Counted from the stretch's first letter, positions 1-12,818 are shown. The stretch: DNA of 64,000 bases from Rotaria sordida (GCA_905250125.1 CAJNOL010001439.1:1-64000), one strand, 5' to 3'. The notes: a model not told the origin generated them from the letters alone. A program made the numbers and translations.

Positions 1-499
1 TAAAAAGAAGAATAAGTTTATTTATAGAATTGATTAAATGAAATGAATATGAAAAAGAAGATTCTTTGAGCAGAAAAGAAGAAAAATTGGACTCACATGA
101 TATATATATCAATCATATGCGTTATTAAAATAATCGATTTGACAGTTTCAAATTAATGTTCTAAAGCAATCGTCATTGACACTTTAACATATTCAATACC
201 TTTATGTATTATTATTACAGATTAATTTGATTCTTTTGTTTATATCTTTTGTTTTGAATTTTGCTTATACAAATGGACCATCTTTTCATGAGAAAATACG
301 ATATAAGCACAATATAATTAACACGAGCAAAAAACGAAACTAGCTATTGGCGAAATTTTTGCGAGAGAAGAAAAAAAAATGACACACCTCTAACAAAACA
401 TTATATAAATACAAAACGATTATTTCATATAAATAAGCATAATCCTTCGCTATCAAATATTTATTACTTATTTGTTTATAGTAAGAAACGAAAAAGACA
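1..499. other. Intergenic, upstream of Rh channel
   Basis: No gene is recognisable here. The stretch is A/T-rich, as expected for a promoter and 5' leader of the Rh-type gene that begins at 500. I see no clear TATA or initiator signal that could be separated from the AT background. Confidence 0.4.
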
Positions 500-2172
500 A
501 TGGTAGATTTTGACGATATTAAAGAATATGTTAAAGGAGCTCTCAAGCAATATATGTTTCCAGTAGCATTGCTTGTATTTCAATGTGTTTTTATTGTATT
601 ATATGGTGTTCATGCTGATTATGGATTACAAAAACACGAAACAACAAATATAACAGAAGCAATGTCGCATAATAGTGAACCTCCTGAGGGTGATGTTGAA
701 TTTTATTATTCATTTTTTCAAGATGTTCATGTTATGATGTTTATTGGTTTTGGTTTTTTAATGACTTTTCTTCGTCGTTATTCATTTTCATCAGTTTCAT
801 TTAATTTTTTAATAGCTGCTTTTGTTGTTGAATGGGCTATTTTAGTTCATGGTTATGTATTTGAATGGAATCCAGTTACAAAATCATTTCCAGTTGATGT
901 TAAAACTCTTCTTAAAGCAGATTTTGTTTGTGCATCTGTATTAATATCATTTGGTGCTGTTCTTGGAAAAACAAATCCAGCTCAATTAGTTGTACTTGCA
1001 TTAATTGAAGTTGTTATTCAAGTATGGAATGAATATATTGGTCTTGTACTTTTCTGTGTTTATGATGCTGGAGAGTAAATATTTCTTTTTGAAATTTTGT
1101 TTTTTGTTTTTCTTCATAGAAATAAATATTCTATTTATTTAGATCAATATTTGTACATGTATTTGGTGCTTATTTTGGTTTAGCTGTATCATATACACTT
1201 CAACGTCATCATATAGTTGAATCCACAAAAGAAAGTTCAAGTTATGCATCAGATATATTTTCAATGATTGGTACATTATTTTTATTTTGTTTTTGGCCAT
1301 CATTTAATGCTGGTACAGCATATGGAGATGGAAGATTACGTGCTATTGTTAATACATATGTTAGTATAAGTGCATCAGTTATATTAACATTTACTGTATC
1401 AGCACTTGTTGGAAAAGGTAAAGAAGAAATAATTCATATACAAAATGCAACATTAGCTGGTGGTGTTGCTGTTGGAACTGTTGCTGATAAAAATATTGGT
1501 TTATTTGGAGCTATGATTATTGGTAGTCTTGCGGGAATTATTTCAACATTAGGTTATAAATATTTACTTGAATTATTAAAAAAAATTCGTATTCATGATA
1601 CATGTGGTGTTCATAATTTACATGGAATGCCTGGAGTTTTCTCTGGTTTAGCTGGAATTGTTGTTGCCAGTATGCCTTGGAGATCATATTATCATGAAAA
1701 TTTATCAGATAAATGTTTATCAGGAGGTGAACATAGATCAGCTGCTGTTCAAGCTGGTTATCAATGTGCTGGTCTTTTATTAACATTAGGTATGGCCATT
1801 GTTGGAGGTGTTTTCACTGGACTTATTCTTCGTTTACCTATTTTTGCTTCACCAGATAATAATTCTTATTTTGATGATAGTCTTAATTGGCATGTTCCAC
1901 AAGATTTTGTTGCTGAAGATTCAGCATTAGGTTCTTTAATTAAAAATATTTTACCAACTAACATGCAACTTGAAGAAAATCCTAAACAAGCTACACCAAT
2001 TATAGTAAAATATAATCCAAATACAATTGAATTTATTCAAGAAAAATCACCTAGACAATCAATTCAAACAGTATCTCGACAATCAGATCAATCGGTATTC
2101 TTAAATGTAGCCGATTTAAAAAATGATCAATCCAATCCAACATCACCTGTTTTATTTACTCAACGATTGTAA
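500..2172 (+). CDS. Rh-type ammonium/ammonia channel, two exons
   Basis: Exons 500-1074 and 1143-2172 are joined across a 68-bp GT-AG intron, giving 534 aa. The protein is an Amt/Rh/MEP-family membrane channel conducting NH3/NH4+ or CO2 at the plasma membrane. Hydrophobic segments run through most of the length, starting with a helix near residues 18-38. The junction restores the Rh motif DAGESIFVHVFGAYFGL, whose His is the first of the family's twin pore histidines. The second lies in DTCGVHNLHGMPG. The string WPSFNAGTAYGDGR matches Rh rather than bacterial Amt proteins. The last 100 or so residues are a polar, Ser/Gln-rich cytosolic tail that is longer than usual. The start ATG is the first in the open frame and precedes the first helix. 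The intron interrupts the frame, so each exon alone looks truncated. No damage is visible. Confidence 0.93.
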
Positions 2173-2186
2173 AAAGAAATATTTTC

Positions 2187-2192
2187 AATAAA
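2187..2192 (+). promoter_or_regulatory. Polyadenylation signal AATAAA
   Basis: A canonical AATAAA lies 15 bases after the Rh-channel stop codon, the right position for 3'-end formation of that transcript. Confidence 0.6.
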
Positions 2193-4035
2193 AACTTTTA
2201 TTTTTTATTTTATTTTATTTTTTTTGGATAATATTAAGATATCCATTCTATTTAACTGTAAACTATCGTTTCAATAATTCATTGTCATGTCATTAAGTTC
2301 TATTATAAGGAATAATAAAAAAAAATTCGAATAAACAAATCTATTTCTTTTTATTCATATTTTATACGAGAAAACACATTATCATCTAGAATTCATAATA
2401 TACAGTTTTGATTTATCATTGTACTTTATAAATTATAAACATTAAATGACGTCGATACTTTTGCGCACATAAATTATAGTCTTATGATATTATAATGAAT
2501 ATCAATGAAAAAAATATAATTAGGTTATTTATAATCTTAATCAAAGGTACGTTTAAGAGAAAGAGAAGTTCGTTTCAAGGTAGTTTAGATTGAATGATAT
2601 TTCATTAGAATAATCATCTTCTTAACAACATATTTAATATGAACTTTTTTTTTTTTTATAGATAAAACAGAATTTATATGAACTACTTTTGATATATTAT
2701 TATAATATAGACCTTTGTTTTTTGTATTTTATAAATAAACAAAGTAGATTTTTGTTATTCGATATATATGTTTAATATGAAATAGAAGTAACGTTCGTTA
2801 AGATTCGATTGAATGGCTTTTTGACTGACACAATAGGGAATTGCATAGACGCATATCGAGATTTGATTATAAAATAGGTATTAAACAAATGTAACGGATA
2901 ACTTGACGTTTAACACGGATTTATTTTACAAAAGAATATTTTTTCCTTATATTAAAGTTTAATTTGATTTTTTTTCAAAGTCAAATTTATATTTAATATG
3001 CAACATTTCTCTAATCAAATTCAGTTTATATGTCAGATTCTCTTTTTTTTCTATAGAAATATTCTCAAATGTTTTTTGTTTTTATTGTTATTGTTGTCTT
3101 TTAATTCTATTCATTTTTATTCTTTAACATTAATCATTTTATTTTAATTTTAAATAATAATTAACTATAATTAATCAATATTATTTTTATCCTATATTAA
3201 TATATATATCGAATTTTAATGGATTTATATCGATTATATTCGATCAAATTTATTATGATTTTCATTTTTTTTAAATAAAAAAACTTCATTTTGAAAACGT
3301 TATACTTTTTCATTCTGTATGTTTCCTGTGTTTCAAATAAAATCTCTCTTATATATTATAGAAAATAATTATGTGGACATCCTCGAATACTTATCTTATG
3401 AAGCTAATTTCATAAAGAAAAAACAAAAAACGATTTTCTTGACTCTACGAAAAAAAAAAAATTTGGATACCTGGAATTATCTATTTATGATGCTTTCATT
3501 CTCCATGAAAGTATTTTCAGCTATATGTCATTCAAGAGAGAAAACAATTCTCTACACATTGATATCTATTAGAATCAAAAAAACAAATCTTGATAGAATC
3601 TCGAAAGAGTTCAAAACAGCTGAAACCGTTTAGGTTTTTTCTGATAACTTAACTTCTTCACATTGAAATAAAATGTAAAGCCAACTGAAAATCCATAATT
3701 TGATAGAGAAAAGTAAACTGAATCGAATTATGTTTTTGATTTGTAAAAATCATTTAATAAAATATATATTTATTACTAATTATAATTTCATATAGATCTT
3801 TTGAAAATTTTCGTTTATAAATAGTAAAATCCAACTGAAGATTTTTTTAACGATAGAAACTTGTAAAGAATTAAATTCTCTAGAAAATGATATGCTCGGT
3901 TACATAATAACTATTTTTTCTCAATATGATAAGACCCTATAGTTCGAAGTACAATTTACAGTGAAGAAAGAAGAAACGAAAAAAAAACACCTTTTTTCTT
4001 TTTGTCATTTGTTATACATAGTATATTGATCTATA
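2193..4035. other. AT-rich intergenic stretch, no gene seen
   Basis: This is long A/T-rich DNA with homopolymer runs. The short open frame at 3319-3633 has low-complexity Lys/Phe/Ile composition and matches no family I know, so I do not call it a gene. Confidence 0.4.
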
Positions 4036-4411
4036 CCCTTGGAAAAAAATAGTGTCACTCGTTATTTTTAATATATCATCATTATAAATTAACATTTTGA
4101 GAAAAGTAATTAAATGTTCGAATAGTCCGTGGAATTCTCTATCATTTTGTACTTTTGCCAGTAGTGATTTAGAATTTTTTGATAATAAATACTTCGAGTA
4201 TTGTTAATGCATCTACGTATCACGTTCCTAGATACATTAACAATATTCGAAGTATTTGTTATCAAATAAATCCAAGTCACGACTAACAAAAGTACAGGAT
4301 GAAAGAGAATTTTATGGGTTATCCGAATCTATAATTACTTTTCTCAAAATGTTAATTTATAGTGATGATATATTAAAAATAACGAGTGGCATTATTTTTT
4401 TTCCAGAGGGA
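4036..4411. mobile_element. Foldback MITE, Tc1/mariner-like ends
   Basis: Two arms of about 170 bases face each other around a loop near 4217. The left arm begins CCCTTGGAAAAAAATAGTG and the right arm ends with its imperfect complement, CCAGAGGG at 4403-4410. Inner parts such as AACAATATTCGAAGTAT and AAATTAACATTTTGAG also pair. TA-containing sequence flanks both ends, which fits a TA target duplication. There is no transposase inside. The open frame beginning at 4256 lies in the right arm and is not a gene. Confidence 0.75.
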
Positions 4412-6316
4412 TATGTGGTTTGTATGTTTAATTCAATGTTTCTCTTAAAGAAGATTATAAATAATTTCTATGAAATAATTAAGATATGTTATTGTAAAAT
4501 TCAAAAAAAAATCTCAAATTTTCATTTTCACAGTGAATATCTGAGAAATTTGTTAACTTTGTTTGTTTTTCCTAATTCACATAAATCGATGTTTATTATT
4601 GTCAATATAGTTTTATATTAATTCTCATTTTTGATCATTTGTATCTATCTAGTTATTGTCTATTTGAAATAATTTGCTTTTTCTATAGTTACTTTTCAAT
4701 ATTTATTTTAGCTTTTACTTTTTATCTCGGTAAATATTAAAAAAATATTTGTTAAATTAGATTCTAAATAGATTTCAATCTACAGTTCTGTAAAAAATTA
4801 TAGAATCAGTATCGCATTCTAGTCGTTCTCGAATCGAAAGGATTTGAATTTTGATTGAAAGTCGAATGTACTAATCGAGAAACTCTTGTTGAACATTTCC
4901 TTCCTTGAAACTTAGAAAAATTGGTTATATTCAAAATTAAAATTTGGTCTTACTGACCAAGCCAAAATGATTTGAAAACATGACTTAAGCTCAATGGGTG
5001 TGAGTGTGGCTATTGGGTGCTGGTATCATGTTACTGTTTTCTTAGCCACACCCACAGCCACACTCTCGTCTACGTAATTATGTCTTCACAAAATCGAAGA
5101 AATAATGTTCATTTGTTTTACAGATATATAGACAATATCGTAGCTCTTAGATTGGTCTAGATCTACACCCATACCCCACATCCTCTTATTCACTAACATA
5201 TGTATCACTAAAACTTTAACTTTTATTTAACATATCAAATGTTTGTGATATATACTGCAATAGGTCAAAAAGCCATATAATTATCTTTATATTTCATGTG
5301 ACATTAAAAACCTCCGAGATGAAACCATGTACTTATAATCGTTTGTCTCTTTATCAAACAAGCACATTCATACATAGATTTACTGATGAATTTATGCTTT
5401 TAAAGAATGCTTCACTTCTTTGTTTTATGGAGAAAAGAAAGTATCCAGGATGAAGTAAACGAAATCGGTATGCACTATGTATTTCATTGTATAGAAGATT
5501 TTTGTGGCGTTCGATGAAGCCATGTGATATTCTAGAATATGACTCTATACGATCATTTACAAGCTTTCTTGTTCAACTTGAATATGCGAAATGATAACTA
5601 TCTACTGACCGTGCTTAAATATAAGAGAAAAAAAAACCATACTGTAAAGACTGTTGGTTGTGCATCACATTTCAACGTGATCCCTCTTTCTGTTCTTTCC
5701 TTGGAGAAAAAAACGATGAAATGCACCAAATATTTGCCGAAGATATTGATCAATAATTATTAATGTTCAAATCGAGATTGATTATTAAGAATGAAATATC
5801 TTCCGAAAATTCTAGTATGAAGAAAATTAAGACATGTGAATTAGAGTAAAAATATATCTAATTCAGCATGTAAAAAATAACACAAAAAAATTGGACCAAA
5901 ATAAAATCGACGAAAATTGACCAAACCTATTTGAATAATCATTATAGTCCAACCATACTATCGAACTTATTAAGTTCTGTTTTTTTCAGTTTTGAACAAT
6001 GTGTTTCAATTTACAAAAATGATATTCATAATTACCTAGATTTTTGGTCTTTTCAATATTAATAAACGTTTATTTAATTATCGTTTGATTGATTAGTGAC
6101 TCATTTTTTAGAAAAGTGCAATGAATAACGAGCTTGAGCTTATATTTTCTTATCTACGTCTCATAGCAATTTGACTAATATCATAATCAAGTTAGATTGT
6201 ACTTCTCTGACGTTAGTTTGCTTAGTAAAACAATATTTATCATCGGACCTTCTCATATATTTGTTGATAAGGAATACAAAAACACATTTTTTTTCTATTT
6301 TTAAACAAAAAAGAAA
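4412..6316. other. Intergenic stretch with one telomere-like inverted tract
   Basis: There is no convincing gene. The open frame 5539-5763 has no recognisable motif. The stretch includes the G-rich/C-rich tract at 4995-5065 and a short C-rich tract near 5163-5180. Confidence 0.4.
4995..5065. repeat. Telomere-like inverted tract (G arm, spacer, C arm)
   Basis: GGGTGTGAGTGTGGC is followed by about 33 bases and then GCCACACCCACAGCCACAC. This is the first clear member of the dispersed family discussed in the findings. Confidence 0.7.
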
Positions 6317-7076
6317 ATGCTCGCATTATTATTAGTTCTGTTGTTAACTCCTAATATTGGTTATGCTCTCCAATGTATAACTAATTGTTCACTTGGCGTT
6401 CATCTCTTTGATCAAAAATTTAATATTCCTGCTGCATAATGTCAACAACGAGTTTCAAAATCTGTTTGCTCTATATTGATGACATTTGACTATCACACGA
6501 ATTTGTATTATGTAACTTTTAGTAGTCTTACAGAATCGGTAGATTATTTTATTATTTCATCATTACCCTATCTTTCTTATTCAATCAATTATCAATGTTC
6601 GAAAAAAACTGATTGTGTTCTTCAATATGGAACGAATAGAATCGATGAAATGGTTGGTCGTGTCTATAATGCACGAGATATATACGGAGAGCTTGCTCCA
6701 ATTATCGGAAATTCTTTAAAAAATACTTCAATTCAAAGTCATAATATGAAAAAAATGAAATAATCATATGTTCATCTGATGAAATATGCTCAATAGATTA
6801 TGATCAACTAGAAAATAGAATTATATCATGTGGTTGTAAACAAAGTTATGGACCCAGAGTTTATGTTTATGATCGCGAGGATCGTGCAAAATTAGAGGTC
6901 GAATGTAATCGTAATTTATGCAATACTAATGGAGTCATTTCACAAATCAAAATAGTATTAAAAAATAATGAACTAACAGATGCTAACGGAAGACGAATTG
7001 CCGATGGAAATAAACAAACAATTTCTTCACTATTAATGATATTTGCTTTGATTTTTATTATTTTTTATCATTTATG
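6317..7076 (+). pseudogene. Ly6/uPAR-like GPI-anchored protein, broken
   Basis: A start at 6317 opens with a typical signal peptide (MLALLLVLLLTPNIGYALQC). The reading frame then has a TAA at 6437-6439 but continues open in the same frame to 6763. A one-base shift in the A-rich run near 6750-6757 moves the protein into another frame, which ends at about 7076 with a hydrophobic tail (SLLMIFALIFIIFYHL) typical of a GPI-attachment signal. Cysteine spacing and the closing CNRNLCN suggest the three-finger Ly6/uPAR fold, normally a secreted or membrane-tethered cell-surface protein. I see no plausible introns that would remove both lesions. Family assignment is inference from cysteine pattern and overall architecture. 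Confidence 0.6.
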
Positions 7077-9260
7077 AAATAGAAAAAAAATTTATTATGA
7101 AATGAAATTACATTGAATTCAACGAAATAAGCAAGATATAAATATCTGACTCTGTAATAACGTAATTACTTAAGATCAATCGGGCCGTTTTCAATGAATT
7201 ATTGAGCTCATTGATAATGAGTTACGTTTATGTAGAATTGGTATCTCGTTAACAAAGGAAATCAGTCTAAATCAAACGGTTATTTTACTAAATGAATTTG
7301 GTGACGGACATTTCGCACCAAGTCATTCTGAACTACAGACATGTGTCCAGGTGTTCGGAAATGACTTTTTGCCTTAAAAAATATTCGACAGAAGTTCATA
7401 ATCCTTTTTGTACAGGAGATCGGAGAGCTATTATCAGAAATTCGGAATGGATTGATCATTACTATATGTGGAGTAGTGTCCAAGAATCGGAATGAAAAAG
7501 ACGGAATGTTCAAGATCCAATTTATCAGGAGATCTTTACTCATTTCTTCTGGTATTCGCAACGATCATAAAGACTTTGCTTTCTTTTTTTTAAAATAAAA
7601 TCAAGAATGATTCATTCAATACCTTCGTAATTATATAAACAACGTCTACTTTTCTCTGCCTCTACTCGTAACGCTATAATAGCTGTACAAGATGTTTGTA
7701 ACTTTTGTGCTTGAATCTATTTATCATATTGATAATAGAGAGCACTAATCTCTGGATAAATGAAGTGCTATATAATTAGAAGAGTCTCTACATTGAAAAT
7801 TATTGACTAGACGAATAAGGATATCAGGGTGATTTCTTCTATTTACTGATCCTCACCCATGCTCACACTCCACATCCTCATTCGTAGTTTGTGTACTCTC
7901 TTAGAATAAAAGCTAGTAAATTGCTTAACATATCTTAGAAAACAACAAACATGAACACATTTTCGAACACCCTGTTTTTTATTGTTACGATCTTTCATTG
8001 TTCTCATTCCAAACTTCAGTCAAATTTCACGATTTTTTTCTCTTAAAATCAATATTCGCAATTCATTTCGATCCTCTGAACAACTTTCATTAAGAACACC
8101 CTATTCTTTTTTATTGTTGATTGATTTTTATCATTCTGAACATCCTATCTTTTTTCTTATGTCCGGAGATCGTAATGAAAAGTTAGTGCAAAATGTCTCT
8201 TTCCTGATAATAGACAGTTTCATTTATAGTTGCATATGAAACAATGAAAAATGATGTCGGAATCTAAATAGACTTATAAGACTTTGTTATTTTAAGACAG
8301 AAAAACAAAATCATACAATAATTAAGTTTATTAGAAATGGACAAAAAGCCTATTCTTTTTTCTTATTATTAACAACAACAAAAAAAACTTTTTACAACTC
8401 AAATGTTTCACTTTTTCATCTTCAGCATTTAATACGTTCTATTTTCAAATACAGTTTAAAACTTGAATAAATCTTGAACTGAGACGAGTTACACATATCC
8501 TTTAAAATCATTAAATTAATACAGAATACGAAAAGTAGAAGATCTCTGTTAGACTATAATTGTGGCAATAGAAGATAAATTACGATTTTTAACTTTTCAT
8601 ATTTAGAAACAGCTTCGTCCAGTTTCAGAGGGTGTGAGTGTGGATGTCTTTTCTTCGATTCAACTAACACCCACATCCAAATTCTAATCGCAACGAAAAA
8701 CATATGTCAAAGTTGACATGAGACTTCAGTCAAGTTTAGAATTTATGCTAACAGCATCAGCTATACGATAATTAATGTTTGCTTACTCTTGTGTTTAATG
8801 TTTACAAAGTATAGCAATATTAAATTATTGGTAGACTTTTTATGATTTATTTCATACTATTTTCAAAATTTGCGTATAGATCATGCTCATTTTTAATAAG
8901 TAATATATAGTTAATAACAAAATTTTATACTTTAATGGTTTCTTCGAAATTATTCAGTTGATCTTCGTTACTATGAATCATACAAGAAAAAAAAAGATTT
9001 TATGGCTGCATGTAAAACACTCACAAGGAAATTGCAAAAAATATTATTTAGTCAATGATTCAATGTCATCATATTAGTCACAACAGCATGATTCATTTAT
9101 TGTAAACATTACAACATTTCAAAATCATTTTCTAATCTCAACTAAATTCTAAACTCACCGGTGACAGTGATAACAATGACAAGTCAAAGTAATCTGATAA
9201 ACATTTTTTGTATTAGATGAAAAAGAACTGAATTGAGTTGCCAATAGCTTCTCTGCCGAC
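7077..9260. other. Intergenic stretch, no gene seen
   Basis: AT-rich sequence with small spurious open frames. It holds a lone C-rich telomere-like tract near 7853-7880 and the inverted tract at 8629-8678. Nothing else is supported. Confidence 0.4.
8629..8678. repeat. Telomere-like inverted tract
   Basis: AGGGTGTGAGTGTGGATG, about 22 bases of spacer, then ACACCCACATCC. It shows the same G-then-C order as the other family members. Confidence 0.65.
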
Positions 9261-9700
9261 ATGATTATCTGTATAGAGAATGATACTGATGTTTATTTGC
9301 TTTCTGGTTATATTTTCTAGTGATCGATGCTCACAATCAAATTCGCCACTCATCGCACCTTCCACATCTATATTTTAGCCGACGATTGCAACAGGCTGCC
9401 CAAACACATTGCAATCGAATGGCCAAGCTTAACCAACTGTCACATGAGGAAAATCTTTCGGGTCGAAAGACCGTAGGCAATCGTGCTCATCAAGCGGGCT
9501 ATCATTATTCAGCTGTTGGTGAAAACATTGCGTCTGGACAAACGTCAGTCGGGGAAGTCATGCAAGGTTGGATGAATAGTCCAGGACATCGAAGAAATAT
9601 TCTTAACGGAACGTATCGACATATTGGGGCGGCAATTGCGCAGTCGGCAAATGGCACACGCTTTTGGTGTGTGGTGTTAGGTCGAGAGATGGGCCGTTGA
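9261..9700 (+). CDS. CAP/SCP-domain protein, bacterial-like
   Basis: The main exon begins at 9321 directly after a splice-acceptor-like TTTTCTAG. A ten-base first exon (ATGATTATCT, 9261-9270) joined across a 50-bp GT-AG intron gives an in-frame start and a 129-aa protein, but this tiny exon is an inference. The domain covers almost the whole product: HNQIRH, an LSHEE segment, GENIA and SPGHRRNIL supply the His/Glu residues that line the CAP cleft. The AGYHYSAVGENIASGQ and WMNSPGHRRNIL spacing resembles the compact bacterial YkwD-type CAP proteins more than animal venom-allergen or GLIPR proteins. No signal peptide is seen. The exon is visibly richer in G+C than its flanks, which supports possible horizontal acquisition. 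The biochemical role of such proteins is not established. Confidence 0.8.
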
Positions 9701-11270
9701 AGAAAAACCATCATTGATTTAATCAGGAGATCATCATCTTTTATCTAACTGTTTTGGAGGACTCAGTTGAAATTGTAAATTCTCTAAAAGAAATAGTGTC
9801 ATAATTAAGAAGATGTGAAGAACATGTTCGTTTCACTTGAGGGTGTGGTTGTGGCTGTGAATGTGGGTATGGGTGTCCATGTTAAAGAAAGAAGATCTAC
9901 ATCTACATCCACCCTCACCGTTACTATTGACTGTGTTAATCATTATTAGATAATAAGAAGAAGAAAATGAAGAGATATGTGTATTATTGAATTGATAATA
10001 TTTTATTAAATTCGAGTATGCATTCAAAGAGAAAGGAAAACAAAAATACAAGAGAAATATAGAGAAGAAAGAAGATCAGATGTATAAAGATACGAAAAAT
10101 AATGCATATGAATATCTGTACTATACAATAAGGTGATGAATGGAGAAGAACACAGAGATTATGAAAAGAAAAGACTATAATGATGAAGATAAAGTGTAAT
10201 CACGATGTATTAATGTATTTAACTAGATATACTAATAGAACGTAAAAGACAAAAACAAGATAAAAACGATAATGAAGAAAATGTGAAAGCTCAAATTGTA
10301 GCACTGATAATATAATGCGATTCATGAGAGTAGTTTTGTTAGAATTTTATTTGTACCGTACGTGTTAGATCTGATTATTATCATTCGCGATAAATAGACG
10401 CCTACTATCTTTCATAAAAGTCTGTAAAGAGACGAGCATCTTGACGGCAACCTATGACGTGAAGCTAGACTTACGTCAGTTTATAATCTAAATGGCAGAG
10501 GAATGACTTTCGTTTATCTGCTAGACGATTAGAAATCAATTAAAATCAAAATTATAGAAATTCCATCGAGTATTCTGATTTATCGTGATGGAAAACAATG
10601 GAATAATCATCAAGAAATCGTTTGTCATAAATGCTAAATAAACAAAACTGGATTATAATTCTACCGCTTTTAATCACATTAAATTGATTATAAAAATAAT
10701 TTGTTTCAATTTTGAAATAGTTTTTCTTTACAAGGAATACTCTCTTACCGATGACAAGAAAAAAATAGGTAATGAAAACAGACTGTGCTTGCCTTTGCTT
10801 GATAGAAATGTATTCAATAATTGTTTATGATGAATAAATAGCATGACTTCGCCATTAAAATTATTAATGAATAACTACATGCATTATTGTACATATAATC
10901 CTTAGGTTATCGTTTGCGAAGGATGAAAAACAGCAAAAAAATGTATCGTAATAGTCCTGCTGGGCTATTATTTAATGGTAGTCAATTTAAAAAAATGTTA
11001 TGCTTACTTCTGTATTCATTAGAGAACGACCTCGAAATGACATGTTTATTAACTGGCACATTTTTTATAGACTCGAAAGAGCAGTGTTTGGAAAAATATT
11101 TTAACCCTTTCTTCTTATCAGAAAAAGCTGAAATATAGGCTGAGAATAAAATTAATAAACGTCAAAACACGTCAAATGATCACGATCAGCGTCCATCTCC
11201 CTTGAAATACTAGAGTCTCCATGAAATCACTCCTATTTTAAGATTCTTAACTGCACCACTGGATACCAGT
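9701..11270. other. Intergenic stretch, no gene seen
   Basis: Mostly purine-rich AT DNA. It carries the inverted tract at 9839-9919. The open frame 10914-11138 has no recognisable feature. Confidence 0.4.
9839..9919. repeat. Telomere-like inverted tract, long G arm
   Basis: GAGGGTGTGGTTGTGGCTG continues as a degenerate G/T tract of about 40 bases, followed by a purine-rich spacer and ACATCCACCCTCACC. It lies about 140 bases after the CAP gene stop. Confidence 0.7.
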
Positions 11271-11276
11271 TACATC

Positions 11277-11320
11277 ATGAGTCCTTTGAGCAAGGACGAA
11301 ATCGGTTAGCATGATTGTGT
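11277..11320 (+). ncRNA. Hammerhead-like hairpin, probably inactive
   Basis: ATGA is followed by a perfect six-pair stem, GTCCTT (11281-11286) with AAGGAC (11292-11297), and then GAAA (11298-11301). This is the stem II plus GAAA arrangement of a hammerhead ribozyme, but the upstream core reads ATCATGA rather than CTGATGA. It resembles the copy at 17346. If real, it is a decayed relic. Confidence 0.35.
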
Positions 11321-11683
11321 AGTGTGTGTTGGTGACGTTACATTGAAGACCGACATCCACACTCACGCCCACATGAGAATTGATTTGTTCGTATACACGT
11401 AAGAGAACCATATTAAAGTAATAATCCTTTTGCTACATGTGTATCGAATTCAAACACTCAAGAAAACTCTAACAACTGTAGACTAACCGTAAAAAGGGTG
11501 TGATGTATAAGTTTTAAGTTCATCCACATCTATCCTCATTCTATTTTTGTCTGTAAATATTTTGCGTCTCAATTAGTTTGGCTCCATTCGATGTTTCGTT
11601 CTATGTTATAATGGCAATTAAATGGTACGTTCAAGTTCAAAAAGAAGGATCATGACATTCATAATAACAATTATGCAGAGTCT

Positions 11684-11761
11684 GGTTGTTGGTGGGTGGG
11701 TGTCAGTAAGCGAATGAAACTGTGAGTGGATAGAAGACTAAAAGACCCACACCCACACCCT
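11684..11761. repeat. Telomere-like inverted tract abutting a truncated retroelement
   Basis: GTTGTTGGTGGGTGGGTGTC on the left and GACCCACACCCACACCC on the right, about 40 bases apart. Open Penelope-like coding sequence starts directly after the right arm. Confidence 0.75.
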
Positions 11762-12661
11762 AAACTTCCTTGGTGCTACATTAACACGTAGTGAAATTGA
11801 CAACAAAATAGATATTAGATGGTTCAGAAAAACAACAGCTGCAGACAAACCACTTAATTATGAAACAGCACATTCACAATCAATAAAATACAATATAATT
11901 AAAAATATGACCACACGAATAATTGAGACAACCAAAAATGAAGACCAACAGAAAGAAGATTTAGAAAAATTAAAAGTAAAATTAATGTTAATAAAATCTA
12001 AATATCCAAGAGATAAAATCGAAAAATCAATACAAGATATTTTAAGATCGATAATATGATAATAATATAAATAATAACCAAATTCCAACTACAAATAAAA
12101 AAGAAAAAGAAGGAAAATTTTTATATTCTAATACATTACCTTACGTTCCTCGTATGGAAATACTCAAAAGAAAATTGAAAAAATTAAATGTCAAATTATA
12201 TTCCTCTTACCCTAATAAAATGAATTCATTATTTAACAACAACATAAAACCAACATCTAAATCAATAATTTACAAAATTGAATGTACTTGTAGTGCTATA
12301 TATAGCAATGAAACTAAAGTTGGATTAATTAATAGAATTAAACAACATGAAAAAGTAATTAATAAAAATGATGATAAACAAAATTCCGAGATTGTACAAC
12401 ACCATATAAATAAACTACATCAATGTAGATTTAATACCAATACAGCATTTATTATCGATAATGAAATAGATTTCAAAAAAAGAAGAATCAAAGAGTCAAT
12501 TTATTCAATAATTAATGATTCGATAAACAGACATGATCAATTAGATGAAAGATGGTAACCAATACTCCAACAAGAGAAAAATAAGATAAAAAGAAGAATC
12601 CAAGTTAGAAAAGACAGATCACAATTTATATCTACCGCACAACATCAGAAGGGACAAAACG

Positions 12662-12740
12662 GTGATAGCGATACGGATGAGGAGACCTAGGTGTCGTTCC
12701 CTACCAGTATTACCATCTTGTCCTCATCCGTACCACTATC
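12662..12740. repeat. Hairpin in the Penelope-like element 3' flank
   Basis: GATAGCGATACGGATGAGGA pairs with TCCTCATCCGTACCACTATC about 35 bases further on. The arms are far richer in G+C than their surroundings and lie between the GIY-YIG stop and the hammerhead motif, so they are probably part of the element's terminal region. Confidence 0.6.
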
Positions 12741-12818
12741 ATAACTAGAACAAAAGAAAAGAAGAAAGAAAATATACAATTGTCAAAATCATATGTTTTT
12801 ATCATATAACATCAAATT

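Noticed and set aside
4256-4621. 121-aa plus-strand frame
   Set aside because: It begins inside the arm of the foldback element at 4036-4411 and runs into AT-rich DNA.
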